Shown here: positions 10,756 through 22,060 of the stretch, in pieces
Numbering within the stretch: position 1 is the stretch's first letter
Layout: each line of letters starts with the position of its first letter
Source of the DNA: Siphonodentalium dalli
Lineage: Eukaryota; Mollusca; Scaphopoda; Gadilida; Siphonodentaliidae
Direction: 5' to 3'
NCBI GenBank assembly: GCA_032622095.1
Contig: CP136066.1
Location: forward strand, 44,653,835-44,717,834
Length of the DNA: 64,000 bases
Made by a program: the position numbers and the translations under genes
The notes under the pieces: model-generated
What the model was told of the DNA's origin: nothing
Database searches by the model: none
The model's input: only the letters and a program-made list of their open reading frames with translations

Positions 10756-10866
10756 CTTGCATTTCACTGACTTGATGACTTTCTTAACTTTGGACTCACA
10801 AAAAGCCCCTCTATACTTGGCACTGACTTCAGTGCCAAACAGGAGAAATGGTGGGTCATCTCCAGT
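10756..10866 (-). CDS. ARID4: ARID4A/B-like chromatin regulator, first visible exon
   Basis: ARID4A/B (RBBP1 family) are nuclear chromatin proteins of the Sin3-HDAC corepressor complex, with N-terminal Tudor-like, RBB1NT, ARID and chromo-barrel domains. This 111-bp exon starts in phase 0 after 'tatgtttcag' and ends in phase 0 at gtgagt. Its 37 residues include GTEVSAKYRGAFCESKVK, nearly the family hallmark GTDVSAKYRGAFCEAKIK. It joins in phase to 6849-6914, 3974-4067, 2066-2145 and 1083-1177, giving about 148 residues of the N-terminal Tudor-like region. In vertebrates the start codon lies only a few residues before this stretch. Here no in-exon methionine exists, so an upstream coding exon is expected above 10866; I could not place it. 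All five introns visible in part or whole use GT-AG and all phases match. Confidence 0.95.
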
Positions 10867-11655
10867 CTGAAACATAAGAAACATGTACTGGTATATATAG
10901 TTTATTTCAGGCAATGTTGCCCATATGTATGTACATGTATACAATATAATATATAACAACAATGAATCAAAATTTTTAGCAATGGCGTATTTTGATTTGC
11001 ATTTAAATGTGTATAATATAGAATTCCAATTTAAAGATAGTTCTGATCTGTACTTAATATCTGAAGAATGTTTACTAGAAATGACACACCCTCTCTCTGA
11101 AGTTATACACAAACTTGCGCAGCAGCATCGGAAATACAATACATACAATCCTTAACATACATAGCACTAGCACTTCAAAATTTAAAATATCGCAGATAGA
11201 CAATTTGTTGTATGTTTTCTTTGAGTAATTAGCCCACAAATGGACACAATATAATGAAGAAATAAAGAGAATTTCCTGAATACATTCACTCGAATACATA
11301 TAGCACGATACTGGCATTGAATGTCATTGTCATCAGAGAGATCGTTGCGAATCAAGTAAGGTTGGTTTATTGGAATTTATGCCATTTGTTTAGCTGCTAT
11401 AATTACATGTCAGTTTTACAGGTGGATGAAAGAGAGTCAAACACATGCATCAGGCCCAGGTTACATTAATTTCACAGTGGGCCAGGGTGCAATTTCTATT
11501 TGCCCTCTTTTAGTTTCTTTAAATAATACATGCACATACATGCAATCTGTATTTGAGTTTTGTCATTCGACAACCCCGATAAATTGCGTTCCAGCCATTG
11601 AAAATATTGACCAATGTTGGGAGTGTGACCCAAAATCCTGCTTCCGCTTCTAATA
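10867..11655. other. No feature recognised
   Basis: AT-rich sequence upstream of the first visible ARID4 exon. The missing ARID4 start exon and promoter probably lie here or beyond, up to ~14 kb, but nothing can be assigned. Confidence 0.3.
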
Positions 11656-12323
11656 GAATCTCCCACCCCCCCCCCCCCCCCAGCTATCGAACACTCGGAC
11701 TATTGAACACTCTTATTCTAGCTACAGTGCAAATTCTTACAGATATCTTTCTGTTGAAACATTATTCCACTTGTGCACACAGGTGGATGAAGATGTTGTT
11801 AAAAGCAAATGTAGTTTATAATCCAGGATGGTGAATATTTACAAGTAAAATCATCAAGTTTAAAATCTCCGCTCTGCTGTTCACCCTGTATTGAGAACAG
11901 AACCAAAGTGACACAAAAGTCTTGCTTCTTCTACTTCAACATTATACTCAGATGCCTTCAATTTACTGAAGATTATGAGGAGGAGGAGAATCTCCCACCC
12001 CCCCCCCCCCCCCCCCCCCCCCAAGCTATCGAACACTCGGACTATTGAACACTCTTATTCTAGCAACAGCGCAAATTCTTACAGATATCTTTCTGTTGAA
12101 ACATTATTCCACTTGTGCACACAGGTGGATGAAGATGTTGTTAAAAGCAAATGTAGTTTATAATCCAGGATGGTGAATATTTACAAGTAAAAATCATCAA
12201 GTTTAAAATCTCCGCTCTGCTGTTCACCCTGTATTGAGAACAGAACCAAAGTGACACAAAAGTCTTGCTTCTACTTCAACATTATACTCAGATGCCTTCA
12301 ATTTACTGAAGATTATGAGGAGG
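11656..12323. repeat. ~332-bp tandem duplication with poly-C tracts
   Basis: Copy 1 (11656-11987) and copy 2 (11988-12323) both start 'gaatctcccacc', run through a pure C tract, and continue 'agctatcgaacactcggact' and 'aggtggatgaagatgttgtt'. They differ by a few substitutions, C-tract length and small indels. This is a recent local duplication. Frames reading PPPPP through the C tract are artefacts. Confidence 0.88.
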
Positions 12324-13536
12324 TCCAGGTAGCTATAGTGGTTGAGTAACTTTATAACCCTGTGGTGACTCCAGTAGCATTCTTTAATGTGCACATACTG
12401 AGGCGTGTGTACAGGTCAGCCACTAATGTCCATGCCCGAGCAGACAGCATACTGCACCCACAACAACATACCTAGACAAATGTTGTACGTAATCACAGTA
12501 ATGGGGGGGAAGTCGGCATTTTGCATTAAGATCTTTATTCAATGATCTCGAATGACACTTTTCAGCCTGACAAACTTGGTATCTGACTGAGTTCTGTTTT
12601 TTTGTCAGAATACCCTGAACAGGTTTCGATCCCCCGGTCTGCTAGCTCGAGAGACCAGTGTTCAAAGTTACCCTGGTTTACGGCAGGGCTCGATTTAACC
12701 GAATTCGCATTGCAATTCAAATTCTGCTAACCAATTTACAATGAAAAACATGTATTGGTTGGGAATGCCATACAAAATCTACCCATGGCTACAAAATGCA
12801 ATATACATTTTAAAAATTAAATCGACCCTTGGTTTACTGTACCGTGTACGCTACCTCTCGGCTTCCCTGTATATCTCGACCCCTTAACCACAGCAGAATT
12901 ATGGGTAACTTTTCAGGATTTAGTCGGAAATATGGCTTGTTCAGTTGTTGCCATTCATCGGAAAGCTCTCGACTATAGTCTATATCATATATGTACACAT
13001 AGATATTTCAGTGCAGGAACCAATGCTGGTTATAGACGCACTTTTGTTGCTGTAAATGTCAAAAAAAAATAAAACTGAAAGGTTACTAAAATGCTACAAA
13101 AGAAGTAATAGAAACACTGGGGTCGTGGCGGTAAATTATAACTATATACTATCTTTTTTGTTATTTTGTAAATTTGTGTGTTTCTGAAATCGGCTTTTAC
13201 ATCACAAACAATGACGATCTTTGAGTGAAAAATCAGTACTATAGACTAACCATTGTCTCAGGGTAAAGACCACCAAATTATAAACACTTTTTGAAACAAT
13301 CCCTTAATATTCACAATGTTTTTTCGAACAAAAACATAGTCTCAACAAGTTGTAAACCACTTTCTCATCTTTCCCGAATTCGGTAATGGAGAGAACAACA
13401 ACTCGCACCGTTTTCCCACAATTTGATTGGACAAAAAATCACGTGTTATGTACTTTGCTGCGGATGTGACGTCAGTTAAGAAAAACGCGCATTTAATCTA
13501 TATTTAAACGGGGATCTCCCAATCAAAATTACTATG
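12324..13536. other. Non-coding; one arm of the 1844-2051 MITE family at 12876-12970
   Basis: 12876-12970 matches one arm of the palindromic element at 1844-2051 ('ccttaaccacagcagaatta', 'tcatcggaaagctctc'), with a 7-bp insertion. Nothing else is recognised. The segment ends at the assembly gap. Confidence 0.55.
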
Positions 13537-13636
13537 NNNNNNNNNNNNNNNNNNNNNNNNNNNNNNNNNNNNNNNNNNNNNNNNNNNNNNNNNNNNNNNN
13601 NNNNNNNNNNNNNNNNNNNNNNNNNNNNNNNNNNNN
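13537..13636. other. Assembly gap (100 Ns)
   Basis: Exactly 100 N characters, the conventional placeholder for a gap of unknown size. Distances across this point should not be trusted. Confidence 0.99.
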
Positions 13637-13832
13637 CATAATTATAGAGTGTGCTCTAATGTCAAGTTGCCATCAACAGATGAAATTGCTTTGGATTAAC
13701 TTTGAATCACAGGGCTGATCAACCAGTGACTGTGCACCACAGGACACTTCATTTGTGCCTTAGATGGGATAGCGTACTATCGGTAAGAGTGAAGATTCAA
13801 ACTGTGTTGAATACAACTATTTTACATATACT

Positions 13833-14030
13833 AATGACAATAGAAATTCCATCTGGGTAAACTAATCATTACATGGGTTTCTGTGACAGCCAGCTCTAAA
13901 AGAAAAAAAATTGGGGTGGGGTATTTGAAAATGGGGGCGTTTATCTTATTTTGACCTAATGACAATAGACATTCCATCTGGGTAAACTAGTCATTACATG
14001 AGTTTCTTGTGACAGCCAGCTCTATGGAGG
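13833..14030. repeat. Direct repeat pair, ~66 bp each
   Basis: 'taatgacaatagaaattcca' to 'gacagccagctcta' occurs at about 13833-13900 and again at 13958-14023 with few differences. A G-rich spacer separates them. It is non-coding. Confidence 0.65.
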
Positions 14031-14770
14031 GGTTATTTCATTAATTCAATGTGGAGTCTCAAATATTAGCCACATGTGAGTGGAATTCATTATCAGTGTG
14101 TAATGCACTGTCCTGGTATATATGCTCGAAAACATTTTTTTTGTTTTTTTTCTTCAAACTTGCAACTATCATTTGGGCGTAGAAAGCCCTCGAATGCTTG
14201 GGTATTTTGGTATCGCTCCATTCCTCAAAAGAAGTCACCGCACTTTCCTGATAGTGGAGTCGCTTAACCCACAATAATGGAAGAATCGTTCACTTCCGGA
14301 TAGAAGCACCAAACTTCGCACATATATTGTCCAGTATATCCCTGATCATATTCCAGCTGGTTCCAGCTTTCGGTTAAGTGGAACCCGTTAAATTCAAGAT
14401 GTCGCCCAACATGGCCGCCGTTTTTCAGACGGGTCACTAAATCAGTTTGATGCAAATTATAGTAAGACAGTGAGTAGAATGTTCGTATGGCACCATATGC
14501 AAACTTCTTTAAGAATTTGGTAGTGATGACTCTGTCATGTTCTGGAAATTACGACATATATAACCTGTGGAAATATAAAAATCATTCTCATGTAAGAAAA
14601 TAGTCAAATCATTATAACCGCTGTCTAAAATGGATCGACGTACATATAAACTGGTGTGAAAATGTGCATATCCGTGTGTGACGTGAACGTTACCCACAGT
14701 ACGGGCGTTACCTATTTTATATAAATAAGTCTAAGATCTCACTAACTCTCCAGTATGAAATGTAAATAGT

Positions 14771-15800
14771 ATTCAAATTGAGAACGTTAAAGATTATACA
14801 TATCTGGGAATAACATTTTCAGATGATGGGAAGTTTTCCAAAGCACAAGAGGCTTTTTTTCCCCCAAAAGGTCAGAAAGCTATGTACTCACTTTTGAATG
14901 CATTCAGGGCAACAGCATTTCCTTCAGTAATTATCTTGTTGAAATTATTCGACATATTGATTAAACCAATCATGTTATACGGATGTGAAGTATGGGAATG
15001 TGGGACGTCACGAAGTAACCAGTATAGTTTGCGAAATTTAGTTGCGAAAAGTTACACACTGCCTACTTATTGTAAGCATATATTGGGAGTTGATAAGTAC
15101 GCTCCAAATCATGCAGTCAAAGCAGAGCTAGGTATATATCCATGTTCCGTCGATATATTATGCAGAATGGCTAACTATGGTGCAAAATCATAAACTTTAT
15201 CTAAAAACAAACTAATGGCATCAGCCGTCTCTTAACATGTGATGAGGAAAGCCAAATGCGACTCTTTGTTCAGGATGATAAATTCATTTGGCTGTAAAAA
15301 TATACAGGTTCCATTAAATGACCAACCATATAGTATCATTAGAAATTTCAAGTGTAAGCTTCAGGAAGAACATATGAAAGAATTCAAGAGATCTATATTT
15401 GATGACTCTAAAAGATATGGTCATAAAAATAAACTCGGAACGTACAGATTGTTTAAAAATTATCATATTTTAGAGACTCACTTAACAAACACAGCATCTT
15501 TAAAAGATAGGATTAATTTTTACAAAACTCCGTATTAGTGATAAAAAACTCGCTATTGAAAAAGGTAGACATCATCAGCCTATAATTAAGGAAGGGGAAG
15601 AGACTGTGCCTTAAATGCAGGACCGGTTCTGATATAGAAAATGAGTATCAATTCATTATGGAATGTCCACAATTTTGCGATCTCAAAATGAACTTTCCGA
15701 AATTGTTGGTAGCTATCCGAATGCAAGGAAATTTCTTCGTACAGTAATGAGCGAAAATTATATTTTATATATTATTTATCACATAATTAAACCACAAAAC
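14771..15800 (+). pseudogene. LINE (non-LTR retrotransposon) reverse-transcriptase 3' fragment
   Basis: Discontinuous plus-strand frames (14771-15193, 15239-15538, about 15600-15700) resemble the region C-terminal to the reverse-transcriptase core of non-LTR elements. Visible marks are DYTYLGITF, KPIMLYGCEVW, LGVDKYAPNHAVKAELG and a terminal cysteine motif CLKCRTGSDIENEYQ...ECPQF. In that motif the usual histidine is replaced by glutamine. Endonuclease and the RT catalytic core are missing, and stops and frameshifts separate the parts. This is a 5'-truncated, dead copy. The clade cannot be fixed from this piece. Confidence 0.8.
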
Positions 15801-15952
15801 CAGCTTCATATTTATTGGTAAGAGACACGTGTAATATCAGCGCGTGCGATGACGTCACGCCATTATTTAAATGACCTGCGATTGCTGAAGTTTATGATTG
15901 TTGTTTCCGATGCTTCGCGTTTATTTGATCATGTGATAAAAGGTATCCCAAA

Positions 15953-16077
15953 CTCGTTCTATTTTATACGTAATTTATCAACCTCGTCCACTAAATTCTA
16001 TTTGAGCCTCGGTAAACCTCGGCTCAAATCGAATTTAGTGAACTCGGTCGATAAATTCCGTATAAAATAGAAACTCA
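15953..16077. repeat. ~125-bp hairpin upstream of the GCNT gene
   Basis: 'ctattttatacg' is mirrored by 'cgtataaaatag' and 'ttgagcc' by 'ggctcaa', centred near 16014, with a few mismatches in the arms. It lies about 200 bp upstream of the GCNT start codon, probably in its 5' flank or leader. Confidence 0.6.
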
Positions 16078-16275
16078 TGTGAGATCCTCTATATATATAC
16101 TCCTATAAAACAGGGTCGACTTGACTATTTGTTAATCTCATAACAACTCTCTTCCCTTGTCGACATCGCGTATCCATCGCATCGCAGAACAAACACAAAA
16201 CTAATCCTAGTATTATAGAAGTCCTCGCATAACAAGTAAATCAATGACTGCACATATATGCTGCACATTATCTGA

Positions 16276-17054
16276 ATGCACAAATGTGGAAGGATGGCCA
16301 GGTATCGCGTTTGCAAATTTCGTGTTCTGATGGCTGTTTTATTTGCGACAACCTCTTTGGTTGTATTAATGGGTATGAAGCGTGATATTAATAAATATTT
16401 CAACTACCGGACCGTTACCTCAGTTGACCGTATCAGACTAACTGATGGTAAATATATGGACGATCGGACCGTTGACTCGGTTGACTGCCGGCTGTTGTTT
16501 ATGGGAGATAAGAAAGAAAAAACTAGAGCATTCTCATTATTGAACACATCCCACAGCGACGCAGACATGCGTCATGTTGATAGCATTCTACGCCAAAAGC
16601 TCCATACGCAAACTTGTTCTCAGTTCGTCAATTCGAGAGGCTATACCATGGAGAAAATAACGACAGAGGAGAAAGGGATGCCGATAGCGTTTTCTTTGAT
16701 GGTTTTCAAAGATTTTATTCAGGTGGAAAGACTTCTCCGCGCAATATATCGACCAACTAATTTATACTGTATCCACGTGGATAACTCGTCATCAGAGATA
16801 TTCAAGTCTGAAATAGCACTTCTTTCAAGCTGCTTCAATAACGTGTTTCTGTCGCCGCATTTGGTGGATGTAAAGTGGGGCCAGTTCTCTGTTCTGTTAC
16901 CAGAAATAATTTGCATGAACGAACTGTGGAATAGAGGAAGAAACTGGAAGTATTTCATCAATCTCACAGGCCAAGAATTTCCACTAAAAACCAACTACGA
17001 GCTCGCGAGAATACCGTACGCTTACGGTGGGGCCAACGATATGGAAGCTGTCAG
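16276..17054 (+). CDS. GCNT: Beta-1,6-N-acetylglucosaminyltransferase (GCNT, GT14), exon 1
   Basis: GCNT enzymes are Golgi type II membrane glycosyltransferases that add GlcNAc in beta-1,6 linkage to make core 2/core 4 O-glycan or I branches from UDP-GlcNAc. Residues 17-34 form the signal anchor after a short basic cytosolic tail; a second methionine at residue 7 is an alternative start. A stem follows, then the GT14 (Branch) domain: MPIAFSLMVFKD (135-146), RPTNLYCIHVD (159-169), a WGQFSVLLPE stretch near 203, YFINLTGQEFPLKTN (226-240) and GAND (252-255). The exon ends at CAG|GTATGC with two bases of an arginine codon, completed exactly by the exon at 30125. The open frame runs on into a MITE after 17054; that extension is intronic. 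The in-phase exons give 344 residues, against roughly 400-440 for the family, because the C-terminal segment is missing. Confidence 0.93.
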
Positions 17055-17063
17055 GTATGCACA

Positions 17064-17483
17064 TTTTTTACCCTGTGCCAATGCATTCTTATATATGCGA
17101 GTCGACCATAGGTCGCCTCGCATATATAAGAGAATACATTGGCCTAACAATTTTTTATCTTTTTTAAAAATAAATGTTTCTTACAATTTTTAGGACATAA
17201 AATAAAAAAAACATCCATTACCCTGCAGGGAGCCCCACACATATATAGAAGCATATAGAAGAGTGTCGTCTGCTCATGTTTGTCTGGGGCTCTGTATGGG
17301 TGAAATTATAAAATTGTTAAAAAATACAAGAAAAATTTATTAAAATTGTAAAAAATTGTTAGGCCAATGGATTCTCTTATATATGCGAGGCAACCTATGG
17401 TCGACTCGCATATATAAGAGAATGCATTGGCACAGGGTAAAAAAAATCCCGACTTACGACTGTATTTGATATGGCGGGTAACA
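17064..17483 (-). mobile_element. Palindrome-core MITE, TA-flanked family, copy A
   Basis: Two ~66-bp near-palindromes (17077-17143 and 17363-17431) flank an AT-rich spacer. The spacer runs opposite to the copies at 25593 and 29598, hence the minus call. The right terminus 'cgacttacgactg' to 'ggcgggtaaca' matches the family; the ~40-bp left terminus is missing. The element begins only about 9 bp after the GCNT 5' splice site. Confidence 0.85.
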
Positions 17484-18067
17484 TTTGTGCTTTAAGCTGA
17501 TGGTGCAGGTATGATGTACACGAAATGTACCCTCATTTTGACTTCGGATCTTGGTGGCAGAGTGCTTGGAGATTTCTATTTTCTCGGTCATGTGGTCTTG
17601 TTCGTGGTCATTTCCCGCCATTCTAAATTTTTGACTTTCCTCGTTTTACTTAATCACTCGATGTGACGTCCGTTTGGATTCTCTAGCATATCAATTTTGC
17701 TAACTTCATACATATACATATGCTATGTTTGATATACTAATACATATGAAGGCAAATACTTTTAAAGACAAACCATAATTTGAAAATTATTCACAAAAGT
17801 TTTGGTAAAAAAAAACATATATGATTAAGTTCCCGGCCCTTGGTGCCGTTGGGGATAAGGAGCTAGGGACACCGGAAATAATAAATCCGTGTTGGTAACG
17901 AAATTTATATTTTAATTTATATTAGACACTAACATCATGCGAGGAATCTACTTGTGTTGCTTGAAGATGCAAAGTGGCACCCTTTGAGTTATTAGAGCAC
18001 CAACATTGATGAAATATTAAATTGCCAACATAACTGTTAACCATACATATAGAACGTTTGGTTTCTT
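17484..18067. other. GCNT intron, nothing recognised
   Basis: AT-rich intronic sequence without supported exon or repeat structure. Confidence 0.4.
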
Positions 18068-18517
18068 TTTAAAGGTACTCAATCCGATTAAACACCCCTA
18101 AATTACTATTTCTTTGGCTACGGGGGTAAGTCGAGTCGAGGAACCTACCCATCAAAGCTCAGAGTGATCAGATATCGATTTTTGAAGTTTGCTATTTCAA
18201 TAGTTTGTGGTCCAGAAACAAGCCGTCAAACGAATGGTTTCGGTCAAAATTGCGGATGAAGATGGGTAACTCTAAAAACAAGTGGTAATACGGCAAAATT
18301 TCGTAAATACTCAAGTGATAATACGGCCATATTTCGTTGAACAAATGTTGATAGATAACACGTTTTGGGAAATTTGATACCATAGTTGACAGTGGTTAGC
18401 ATTATTTTGTTGCAATTAAAAGATTCTGATAACTAAAGCGTATTTGGAAGAAATGTTGCTGTTGTTGTTGTATCTTGATGATATTGGGACCCTCTAGTCG
18501 GATTGAGTACCTTTAAA
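18068..18517. mobile_element. MITE with TTTAAAGGTACTCAATCCGA terminal repeats
   Basis: TTTAAAGGTACTCAATCCGA at 18068 is perfectly mirrored by TCGGATTGAGTACCTTTAAA ending at 18517. If TTAA is the target duplication, the element is 18073-18512 and could be a piggyBac-like derivative. No transposase is present. Confidence 0.7.
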
Positions 18518-19933
18518 GGCAAAATGTGTGTCGATTGAGTGAATCAACACAATTTATCAGTGAGTAGTAATCAGGCATTATCCAATCTTGAAGAATGTGA
18601 CAATCACTTACTATTGCCGCGAATTCCAACCACGTCGATTGTACAATTTAAACAAGCAGTCGCTGACAGCGTATCCCCCGAATAGGTGGACAACGTTGAG
18701 GATGGGTATTTTCAAAATATGCTAACAAATAATTGAAATCAGGTAGTATTTGTTTGAGATTGGTTAATATTTGTTTTAGTTCGGGCTTAAAATTTAAATA
18801 AACATTACAATCAGAGGGTCATAATTCTGGTAAAAATGTATGACCGGCTTACATTGTGAACTCGTTTCATATGATCTCCCATACCAAAAATATGTCAAAT
18901 ACGTTGATAATTGTTTGAAATAACCCCTGAAAATCAAAGGGCAGTAACACTGGTGGAAATGTATCTTTTTGCTCTGTTTGCGAACTCGTTTCAGATACGC
19001 ATCTTGTGAACTCATATACCTAAAAATATTTCAAATAATTGTTCGAAATACCCTCCCCGGACAACTTTGTGTATGTGCTAAACGCCGACGAACAAGAGCA
19101 TGTTCACCTGTTGTAATAGAAATCTCAGGTATGTCTTTGTTCTAGGGTTCGTTTTTGGAGTAAAAATATTTTTTATTTTTTTTTTAGAAATTTCCAATTT
19201 TGTCGATTAAAACTTTTTAGTCTTTTGATCTAATTAATAGATATAACATGAATCTGGTGGACTTAAGCAGGTTCTGAGGTTACGAGGGTACGCCAATGTT
19301 TATTAATAAATTGAGTGAAAACTGGAATCCGGCTATCTGAATAACATTCCATGTAGTGGCGCAGCACCAGGCATGAAAGAGCCTTACCATTCGAGTTTAA
19401 TCATGTTGCTGACCACATTATTATATATCAAAATGTTTGCACGGATATGAAGATTGTGCAAACAGACCTAGCCAGAAAAGAAATTCTGTGCGAGCTTAGA
19501 ATTTGGGGGAAAACCACCTTTTCGTGTACAAAATCAGTGAAAACTTTTCACCCTGTTTCTGGTAAGTAACTCACATACTAATCAGGGGCAGATCAGAGAA
19601 AAGGTGGCTAGAACAATTTTGCTAAACATTTTAGTACAATATGCCAACAACATATACTTATAAAATTAATTTGAACCGGTTGTTGACAAATGATATACTA
19701 ACTTCATAATATGGTTGACTGAGAGGCAGCAGTTCATGGGTCACCATGTACCCCCCATCGTTCATTACTGTAATTTACTGATGTAGATATCATTAAACTG
19801 TTGGAGAAATGGCAAGTGACAGTGATGTCTGCTATACAAAGGTGCTATCACAAGGATACTAATGTAGCTGATGGAACGAGATATGTGAGGGTAAAATTCC
19901 CACCGAATGCTAAATCTTTACCCTACTCCATGA

Positions 19934-19934
<1 letters not shown>
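18518..19934. other. GCNT intron, nothing recognised
   Basis: 18780-19050 has two loosely similar stretches with 'gggtcataa' or 'gggcagtaa', 'ctggt(a/g)(a/g)aaatgta' and 'gaactcgtttca', probably diverged repeat units. There is no gene. Confidence 0.35.

Positions 19935-19968
<34 letters not shown>
19935..19968. repeat. (TG)n microsatellite, ~34 bp
   Basis: An uninterrupted TG run. Frames through it give alternating Cys-Val and are not genes. Confidence 0.95.
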
Positions 19969-19971
<3 letters not shown>

Positions 19972-20009
19972 CATCTTCGTTCATTCATTTTGTCGTTATC
20001 ACTTTCAAC

Positions 20010-20260
20010 TCCATCTTCACTGACTTCATTGAAAATCATACAAACACATTTTCCTCAATCTTAGTGCAATTTCGATACAACTCTGCATCACATAATTTGA
20101 GTGTATGGCCCACTAAACCACACCGATAACAAGCAAACCTAGGACATCTCTTTATTACATGTTCTGGAGAAAGGAATGCTGCACACATTTCCACCTTATC
20201 AACATGAATGACTCTGAAGTACCTTGGTACTTCAGCAGTGTTGATCTTAATCTTTACGCA
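20010..20260 (-). pseudogene. Retroelement ORF1/gag-like zinc-knuckle fragment
   Basis: On the minus strand a ~70-codon stretch encodes CYRCGLVGHTLKLC (20090-20131), a C-x2-C-x4-H-x4-C zinc knuckle, preceded by CPRFA and followed by a few residues before a stop. This arrangement is typical of ORF1 or gag proteins of retroelements and is also found in host CCHC proteins. The frame is short and closed by stops, so it is a relic inside the GCNT intron. Confidence 0.6.
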
Positions 20261-21480
20261 AAGTTTTAAATAAACATAATTATCTGCTTATATTAAATTA
20301 AGATAGCGTTAATTGCCGATTTGGCCGACAAATGTTATAGCGCCGGAATTTTAATGTTCCATAACTTAAACGAATGACATGATGATGTCCCTTGTTGTTA
20401 AAGAACAATGGTGTGGCTTACTGTTTGTGGGAAATTACTGGTTGGTAGCAGGGCTAATGTAGAGTTGCATATACATCGTACCCATTCAATGCGTTTCTGT
20501 TATCAATTCGCAAAAATATCCGCATTATTTCACTGAAACCACGTTAAGTTGAGCAACTTGCTCCAACATCCTTGTTTAGTGAAGATTTAGTTTCCGAGAT
20601 AAAAGTAATTCTTATTTAAGGCAGTACGATCGCTGACTATTTAGCATCATAATATGGTAGTTTACATGTTATACGCATGTACTTACATTTGCATTCCGGG
20701 CTACATAATTAGCTTCTGATCATATTTATAGCCATGCGATATCTGCGTCCGAAAATAGAGTTCGGGAAAATAAACAGCTTACTATAGTATCGTTACTATA
20801 CATGTAGGTAATAATTTAGATATATTGCGCGTAACATGCACATGGCTATAGCTAGGATCCTTTCCTGTGGGCGAGGTCCACGTTCAAATTTACACACTCT
20901 TTCTTGACCAATTCAGAAATCACCACTGTTGGTTCCAGTTTATATGGGTCTAACAGTGACGTGCCCAGAGCATTCCAGTTTGGGGGGGGTGACCACCTTG
21001 ACATTTCCGACTTATGCAGCTCTCATTGAACAAACCAAACTCTCAAAATCCCATTTGCATTCACATTGGGATCTAGCTTTTCAACTTGCACCCCAAGCTT
21101 TCCAACCGTTGGAAATTTACACCATGACACCACACTTCTAATGATTGCCATTTCAGACCAAAGGTAGAAAATTATACCACTGTTGATTTTAAAACAACAA
21201 ATTCCTCACTAATTAATGGTTAGAAATAAAACAATGAGAACAATTTCAGTTTATATGTGACATTTTCAACTAATGTTGTTTCAGGCATGACATCTCCAAC
21301 TAATGGAAAAAGTTGACCAATGTCTGGGGTCTAACCCACCCCATGTTGTCCAGCCCCTGGGCTCTGAATGTATGCGACAATGCCTCAGTATGTTTTCAAT
21401 CCATCTTGTTCTGGTTGAACACATTATAAGTTACTTTCTTATTCTGATATCAACAGAAATAATACATAAATGAAAAAAGG
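20261..21480. other. GCNT intron, nothing recognised
   Basis: No supported exon. Frames around 20929-21141 lack protein-like composition. Confidence 0.35.
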
Positions 21481-22060
21481 TCGTATTATGTAATCAGTCT
21501 AGCTGTCCGTCCGTATGTCCGTCCGTCCGTTAATTTTTTTGATTTCCGACGGATAACTCCAGTTTGGATTACTTGATCAGAACCTAACTTGGTATGTGTA
21601 TTTCCCAGTTAAAAACACAGGCCAAGTTCGAATATGGGCTCTGCCCAATTATTTTTTGCATGAGTTACGGCCCTTTTTCGACTTAGAATTTGACGGATTT
21701 TAAAACGTTTTGGTTTCCGACCGATAACTCCAGTTTGGATTATTGCATCTTAAACATTTGGTATGTGTATTTCCCTGCTAAAAGTTTGATTATACACCCT
21801 GGTGAAAAATACGGTCGTATTATGTTATCAGTGCGTCCTTCTGTCTGTTAACATTGTCATATCCGATCTATAACTTAAGTTTGGAAGACCTGATCAGAAT
21901 CAAACTTAGCATATGTGTTTTACAGTTAAAAATACAGGTCAAGTTCGAATATGTGTTCGTTCCAATAATTTTTCCATAAGTTTGTTCAAATTGCTATTGT
22001 ATTTCGCGGTAGTACAATTCAAAGTGACTAACAGACGTGTTTTGCCACGCCCTAGCGATG
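21480..22060. repeat. Dispersed repeat, three diverged ~160-bp units after a (TCCG)n-like leader
   Basis: After 'gtccgtccgtatgtccgtcc' come three related units near 21541, 21713 and 21860. They share 'ccga(c/t)(g/c/t)(g/t)ataact', 'cagtttggat(t/a)a', 'tatgtgtatttccc' and 'aagttcgaatatg'. It resembles the repeat at 1-540 in style. It is non-coding. Confidence 0.6.

Noticed and set aside
10741..11148. 135-residue minus-strand frame as a gene
   Set aside because: Only the last 37 codons before the donor are ARID4; the rest is intron preceding the acceptor at 10867-10868.
17055..17193. Continuation of the GCNT open frame past GANDMEAV
   Set aside because: The codons after 17054 read through a MITE; the same peptide (FLPCANAF...YMRVDHRSPRIYKR) appears from other MITE copies. 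A consensus donor at 17055 joins in phase to the real exon 2.
19801..20129. Frames containing repeated Cys-Val
   Set aside because: Translation of a (TG)n microsatellite.
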